A stretch of 64,000 bases of DNA, taken from Sacculina carcini (Eukaryota; Arthropoda; Thecostraca; Sacculinidae). The notes beneath the pieces are model-generated. The model did not search any database and was not told where the DNA came from. It saw nothing but the letters and a program-made list of their open reading frames with translations. The stretch covers positions 7,577,822 to 7,641,821 of the forward strand of contig OU696583.1 in NCBI GenBank assembly GCA_916048095.2, written 5' to 3'. Of this stretch, positions 1 through 64,000 are shown piece after piece (within the stretch, counting starts at the first letter, position 1; the number at the start of each line of letters is the position of its first letter). The translations under genes were made by a program, and so were the position numbers.

Positions 1-382
1 TCTTGAATTCCGCTTTTACTCTAACGAATTGATTGATAAAATTGACAAATTCTCTTTATAAGTAGTGGTTATATTTGAATATAATTCAATATGTAAAAAT
101 TTAATTTAATCATGTTGTGCTTCGATTATATCAGGATTATAATTTAATCATGGGTCTGCTTAGAATTCCAAGACCAGCCATGCATTTATATGCATTGCAT
201 ACTCAAATTATATTGGGTATGTGGGTATTATATAAACACATACTTTGGCGACAGAATAGTTCTTTTCTACGAGCATTTAGCGACCCAATAAAATGGATTG
301 CAGAGCCAACATTGAGTGACATCACAGGGATTAGGAACCAATACTATAGAAAACACCATATGCAGCACACTCCAAAAACCAG

Positions 383-585
383 ATATCAGTCATGTGTTGT
401 GCCATGCATTCTGGGGAGGTGGCCCTCTCTAATACGTCTTCCGTCCTTGTGGCGCCATAGCGTGGAGAGGGTTGGTTCTGCGGTGGCAGCGAGCTGCACG
501 GGGCACACCTGTGTGTGTTCCTAAGCTTCAACTTCTTCCCGTGTAGAAGCTATCACTTGAGGCCTTTAGCGTTTAACTTTTAAAC
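383..585 (+). mobile_element. tRNA-derived SINE, family A, 5'-truncated
   Basis: The 3' two thirds of the family, ending about 20 bp from the donor of A2M-like exon 13, antisense to the gene. Bases 1-382 hold AT-rich intron sequence with no recognised feature. Confidence 0.8.
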
Positions 586-605
586 CACACATTTCGCAGA
601 CTTAC

Positions 606-44356
<43,751 letters not shown>

Positions 44357-44458
44357 CACTCGACAAGCGATGAATGCCGACTGACCAATTGTCCATGTAT
44401 CCAGCATTAAGTTGACAATCTCGCCGCAAAGATGGCAGCACCAACGGTCAAATGACGA

Positions 44459-44468
44459 GGGAAAACCC
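44459..44468. promoter_or_regulatory. Dorsal/NF-kB-like site GGGAAAACCC
   Basis: A perfect match to the arthropod Dorsal pattern GGGWWWWCCM on both strands, about 103-112 bp before the A2M-like start codon. It could lie in the promoter or the 5' UTR, because the transcription start is unknown. Binding is inferred. Confidence 0.4.
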
Positions 44469-44731
44469 ACTTGTTGATACGTTGCTCTAAACGTGACGCA
44501 CTTCTGAGTAAAAGTGTATTGTTTAATTTACAAAATACAAGCCTACCAGAACCCAACTGTCCTTATTAAGTCATGCATATTCAGGTAGGGTTTTCACGGA
44601 ATGCCTGAGTGGGTGTTTATCACAACACAGAAGCACGTGAATAATGGAAAACGAACAAAACGAAGAATACAATGAACGAATAATAAAAAACTCATACGGA
44701 TATGAATATACATGTTAGTCGCAACTACATT

Positions 44732-44785
44732 TTCATATCCAGACTATTACGTAATTATCCATATCCAGACTATTACGTAATTAAA
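44732..44785. promoter_or_regulatory. tandem 26-bp duplication carrying two ATTACGTAAT sites
   Basis: A unit containing CCAGACTATTACGTAATTA is repeated directly; the 10-bp palindromes are at 44746-44755 and 44772-44781. ATTACGTAAT fits PAR-bZIP/Vrille/C-EBP-type sites. It lies about 390-430 bp upstream of the A2M-like ATG, next to a MITE end. Confidence 0.5.
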
Positions 44786-44786
44786 C

Positions 44787-44940
44787 TTTAAGCAATATAC
44801 TCTTCGTTGAGGTGTGTTTGTTGTAATTGAATAGGCTGAAAATAGTTGAGGGTCTCATGCAATTGACCAACTGAGTCAACTTTGAACACTAATGCATGAT
44901 GGCTGTCATCCCCCCGAGCCTCGACACAAATCTACGCCCC
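44787..44940. mobile_element. MITE with GGGCGTAGAT ends, copy 5, left-truncated
   Basis: Right half only, ending AATCTACGCCCC; lies upstream of the A2M-like gene. Confidence 0.75.
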
Positions 44941-45338
44941 TGCTAACCACTGTGAGCATATGTGCGTCTGTGTATGACTAGATGTATATATGGATAGAAA
45001 GATAGATGAGATTGATAGATGTGCACAATTATGGCTCTGCAAACACAGCGACGCACATATGATTTGTTTATTATTATTCATTTTATTACACATATAATCA
45101 CATTGCTCCATATTCACCATTTGTTATAAATGTATCACATAAACACACACACAAACACACACACACACACACCGACACACACCGTCCCAAATATCAGTCA
45201 TACATAGGCACACAATCGAAGGAACAGTTATGTCATGTACTCAACACACACACACACACACATCGCACTCAAAATGTCACGTCACAGATCACATTTGTGC
45301 ACAAACATTATATGTCATGCCAGCAACCGTACACACAA

Positions 45339-45385
<47 letters not shown>

Positions 45386-45702
45386 TACAAACACTATTAT
45401 ACAATGAAAGCGACAGTGAACAGAGAATGCATGCGTAATTGCGCGATTTGAAAAAAAACATTCGTAACAAACACACACACACACACACAGCGATTTAATC
45501 GACCATTATATTAGAGCAACAGAGCCGGCGTCAGTAACAACTGTGTTGGGGACAAGGAACGGAGGGGGGCTCGTGGAATTGTGTGATTAGAAAAAACATG
45601 GAGGGTTATATATATGATTGGTTTGACACACACACACACACACACACAAAGACACACACCAACACACACATTCAAACAAACATTCATACACAAATACACA
45701 CA

Positions 45703-45705
45703 TTT

Positions 45706-45708
<3 letters not shown>
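45703..45708 (-). promoter_or_regulatory. candidate poly(A) signal for Nedd4
   Basis: AATAAA on the minus strand about 640 nt past the Nedd4 stop. Other AATAAA-like hexamers occur in this AT-rich spacer, so the choice is weak. Confidence 0.2.
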
Positions 45709-45766
<58 letters not shown>

Positions 45767-45919
45767 AACACACACACACACACGGGAAAAATATTCGGTT
45801 ATAAATACGAGGCGATTACCAATGGACTGTCTACCAATGGATATTTTTTTTTGGGGGGGGGGGGAGACTTCAAAACCTCACAATCCAAGTCCCACGACAA
45901 CCACATACTGACACCGCCA

Positions 45920-45954
<35 letters not shown>

Positions 45955-46342
45955 AATCCTTGTTGTAACAAGAAGCCAATACGCGCAAGACAACACAAGG
46001 GACCGCTTCGTGTTATCTTTACCGCATCAATCCACACCAACATACAAACACATTACAATCTCATCCAGTTTGACAAATACACCTGTGGCGAATAAAACCA
46101 GTGTGTGTATGTGTGTGTGCAAGTGTCGGGAAAGATCAAACACAAACACACACACACAGACATACATAAAGACACATTGGAAAAACGCATCGAACATGCG
46201 GTGATAGAGAATCAATTGGTTTGACAAAACGTACAAGAACATGAAGTGTGTATGTATGCGTATGTATGCGTGTCTGCACTTCAGCATTCTCGACAAGGCA
46301 AGGAGAGGGAGAGTGGAGAAAGAGGGGAGTGATAAGACAGAG

Positions 46343-62981
<16,639 letters not shown>

Positions 62982-63736
62982 CTACAAGCACCCCCCCCCC
63001 CACAAACCCACACACACCCAGATTTCATTTTAATTGGTTAAGCCATTTACGGAGCGCAATTCATAAATTAAGTCTCAAATGCGCTAATGACATGAATTAC
63101 ACAAGCACATACATAAATTCACAGGGCTTCTTAACCAAGGAGTATGGGTGATTCCTGATACAAACTAAGGAAAATATATCTTTTACTTATGCTTCATACT
63201 TTTCCTGGATAAATCCTTGAAGAAACTATAAGCTGAATGAATTAATATTGAATAAAAAATTCATTTTATGTCGTCCAATAACGATTGAAATAAGGCCAGG
63301 TCCCACACACGTGTCACATAATAGGCTGTTACGAAACATAAAGAACATTCCCATGACATTAATAAACAAACCGACAATGACACACACACACACACACACA
63401 CAGTGTTTGAAATTGGTTACAAATTTCAATGATACAATAGGAGATATCTTAGACATGGGAATAAGTCATTTAGCACCAGTATGTAATGACATCTGAGATG
63501 AAACATTTCATCAGATATAATTCGATGACTCCTCTGACATGATGATGATGACGAAGAACTGGCTGGAACTGCTGAAACAATGACCCCTGTTAAGATATTT
63601 CTGATGAAAGTAAATGAAATATAAATCAATTTATTTATTCATATTATGAATAAAGTTATTCATTACTAAAAACCGTTTTTGCCTAAACATTGAATATAAG
63701 TCTCCTATACACAAGAAAATACGGTAAATCTACCGC

Positions 63737-63737
<1 letters not shown>

Positions 63738-63784
<47 letters not shown>
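63738..63784. repeat. (CA)n microsatellite
   Basis: Pure. 62982-64000 is Nedd4 intron with this array and a (TG)n at the end; no exon seen. Confidence 0.95.
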
Positions 63785-63786
<2 letters not shown>

Positions 63787-63937
63787 ACGACCATAGAAAC
63801 AATCGGAGTGGCAGCAATGAAACAAACACACGCCAACCGCGCCACAAGCACAATTCTAGCCGCACACACGGAAAACCAAGTAGCCAAGACGCAAAATGAC
63901 TCAGTCAACACACGCAAACACACAGAGACATACAGAC

Positions 63938-63973
<36 letters not shown>

Positions 63974-64000
63974 AGTAAAGATGTGACAGGGAACAAAGAG

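Noticed and set aside
63001..63730. Additional upstream Nedd4 exon (WW domain)
   Set aside because: No WW motif (two Trp spacing, PPxGW) found on the minus strand here.

Overview
Eukaryotic, repeat-rich nuclear DNA. There are no bacterial-style genes: the coding sequence is cut into short phased exons (68-234 nt) with GT-AG introns, all on the minus strand. The HECT protein closely resembles insect Nedd4 from memory, and several LINE 3' ends look like those common in crustaceans. Together these suggest an arthropod, probably a crustacean; that is an inference.

Two genes lie head-to-tail on the minus strand. (1) 46343-62981 is the 3' part of a NEDD4-type E3 ubiquitin ligase. Eight exons encode 364 residues, essentially the whole HECT domain through the catalytic cysteine to the terminal Gly-Val-Asp and stop; the upstream C2/WW part lies beyond the right edge. 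(2) About 2 kb further along, 44356 down to 606 is the 5' part of an alpha-2-macroglobulin (A2M/TEP/CD109) family gene. Thirteen exons encode a signal peptide and about 650 residues of macroglobulin repeats; the bait and thioester regions lie beyond the left edge. Reading phases agree at all 19 exon joins inside the two genes. An intron-bearing tRNA-Tyr gene sits inside an A2M intron (5101-5184). No obvious functional link between the two proteins is visible.

The rest is intron and a 2-kb spacer full of repeats: very long CA/GT and AT microsatellites, three notable minisatellites, a five-copy tRNA-derived SINE family, a second SINE with a 12-bp target duplication, a Tigger/pogo element, two mariner-type remnants, at least five MITE families (some nested), a 2.2-kb hAT-like element, a 550-bp foldback, and about twelve LINE 3'-end fragments.

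The most notable signals are: sense-strand (GT)n tracts directly upstream of about 12 of 20 splice acceptors in both genes; LINE 3' tails that run into CA arrays; the foldback in a Nedd4 intron; a Dorsal/NF-kB-type site and a duplicated ATTACGTAAT site upstream of the A2M start; and a GC-AG intron in the HECT region.
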